In this document: positions 6,111 through 6,129 of the stretch, piece after piece | How the letters are laid out: each line of letters begins with the position of its first letter | Numbering within the stretch: the first letter of the stretch is position 1 | NCBI GenBank assembly: GCA_023381945.1 | Contig: JAMCQY010000399.1 | Coordinates: 1-6,129, forward strand | Direction of reading: 5' to 3' | Source: Deltaproteobacteria bacterium | Lineage (GTDB): Bacteria; Desulfobacterota; Desulfobaccia; Desulfobaccales; 0-14-0-80-60-11 | Length of the DNA: 6,129 nucleotides | Notes under the pieces: generated by a model | Seen by the model: the letters and a program-made list of their open reading frames with translations, nothing else | Databases searched by the model: none | What the model was told of the DNA's origin: nothing | Position numbers and translations under genes: made by a program

Positions 6111-6129
6111 GCTTCCTCCACAGATATCT

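Overview
The window looks like part of an exopolysaccharide (EPS) assembly and export locus from a Gram-negative bacterium. The supported genes all read on the + strand. They are the 3' part of an outer-membrane beta-barrel gene, a secreted glycoside-hydrolase-like protein, a Wzy/O-antigen-ligase-type membrane polymerase, and a Wza-like periplasmic export protein with SLBB domains. Gram-negative origin follows from the barrel protein ending in phenylalanine and from the polysaccharide export protein. The GC-rich coding style and the dispersed intergenic palindromes resemble what I recall of Desulfobacterota (deltaproteobacterial) genomes. That taxonomic guess is an inference that I could not test.

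Layout. Positions 1-941 hold the end of a beta-barrel gene that enters from outside the window and carries an apparent single-base frameshift near 670-690. Positions 982-2556 encode a protein with a signal peptide, a jelly-roll-like N-terminal domain and a TIM-barrel-like core. Positions 2519-4558 encode a polytopic membrane protein with the Wzy_C/O-antigen ligase signature and a soluble C-terminal tail. It overlaps the preceding gene by 38 bases, so these two are very likely translated from one mRNA. Positions 4559-5039 are a 481-base non-coding gap filled with three kinds of palindromic repeat, followed by a candidate promoter. Positions 5040-5882 encode the Wza-like export protein. Positions 5883-6129 are non-coding and hold second copies of all three repeat families.

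How the genes may work together (inference from families and context): the Wzy-like protein would polymerise or ligate undecaprenyl-linked glycan units at the periplasmic face of the inner membrane. The SLBB export protein would form a periplasmic/outer-membrane conduit. The beta-barrel protein could be the outer-membrane pore or a companion. The secreted hydrolase-like protein could trim, release or remodel the polymer. No glycosyltransferase, flippase or Wzc-type kinase is visible here; they would be expected in flanking DNA.

The least ordinary points are the frameshifted barrel gene, the unassigned hydrolase-like protein inside the EPS operon, and the export gene bracketed on both sides by the same three repeat families. 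I found no CRISPR array, tRNA, rRNA or transposase gene.
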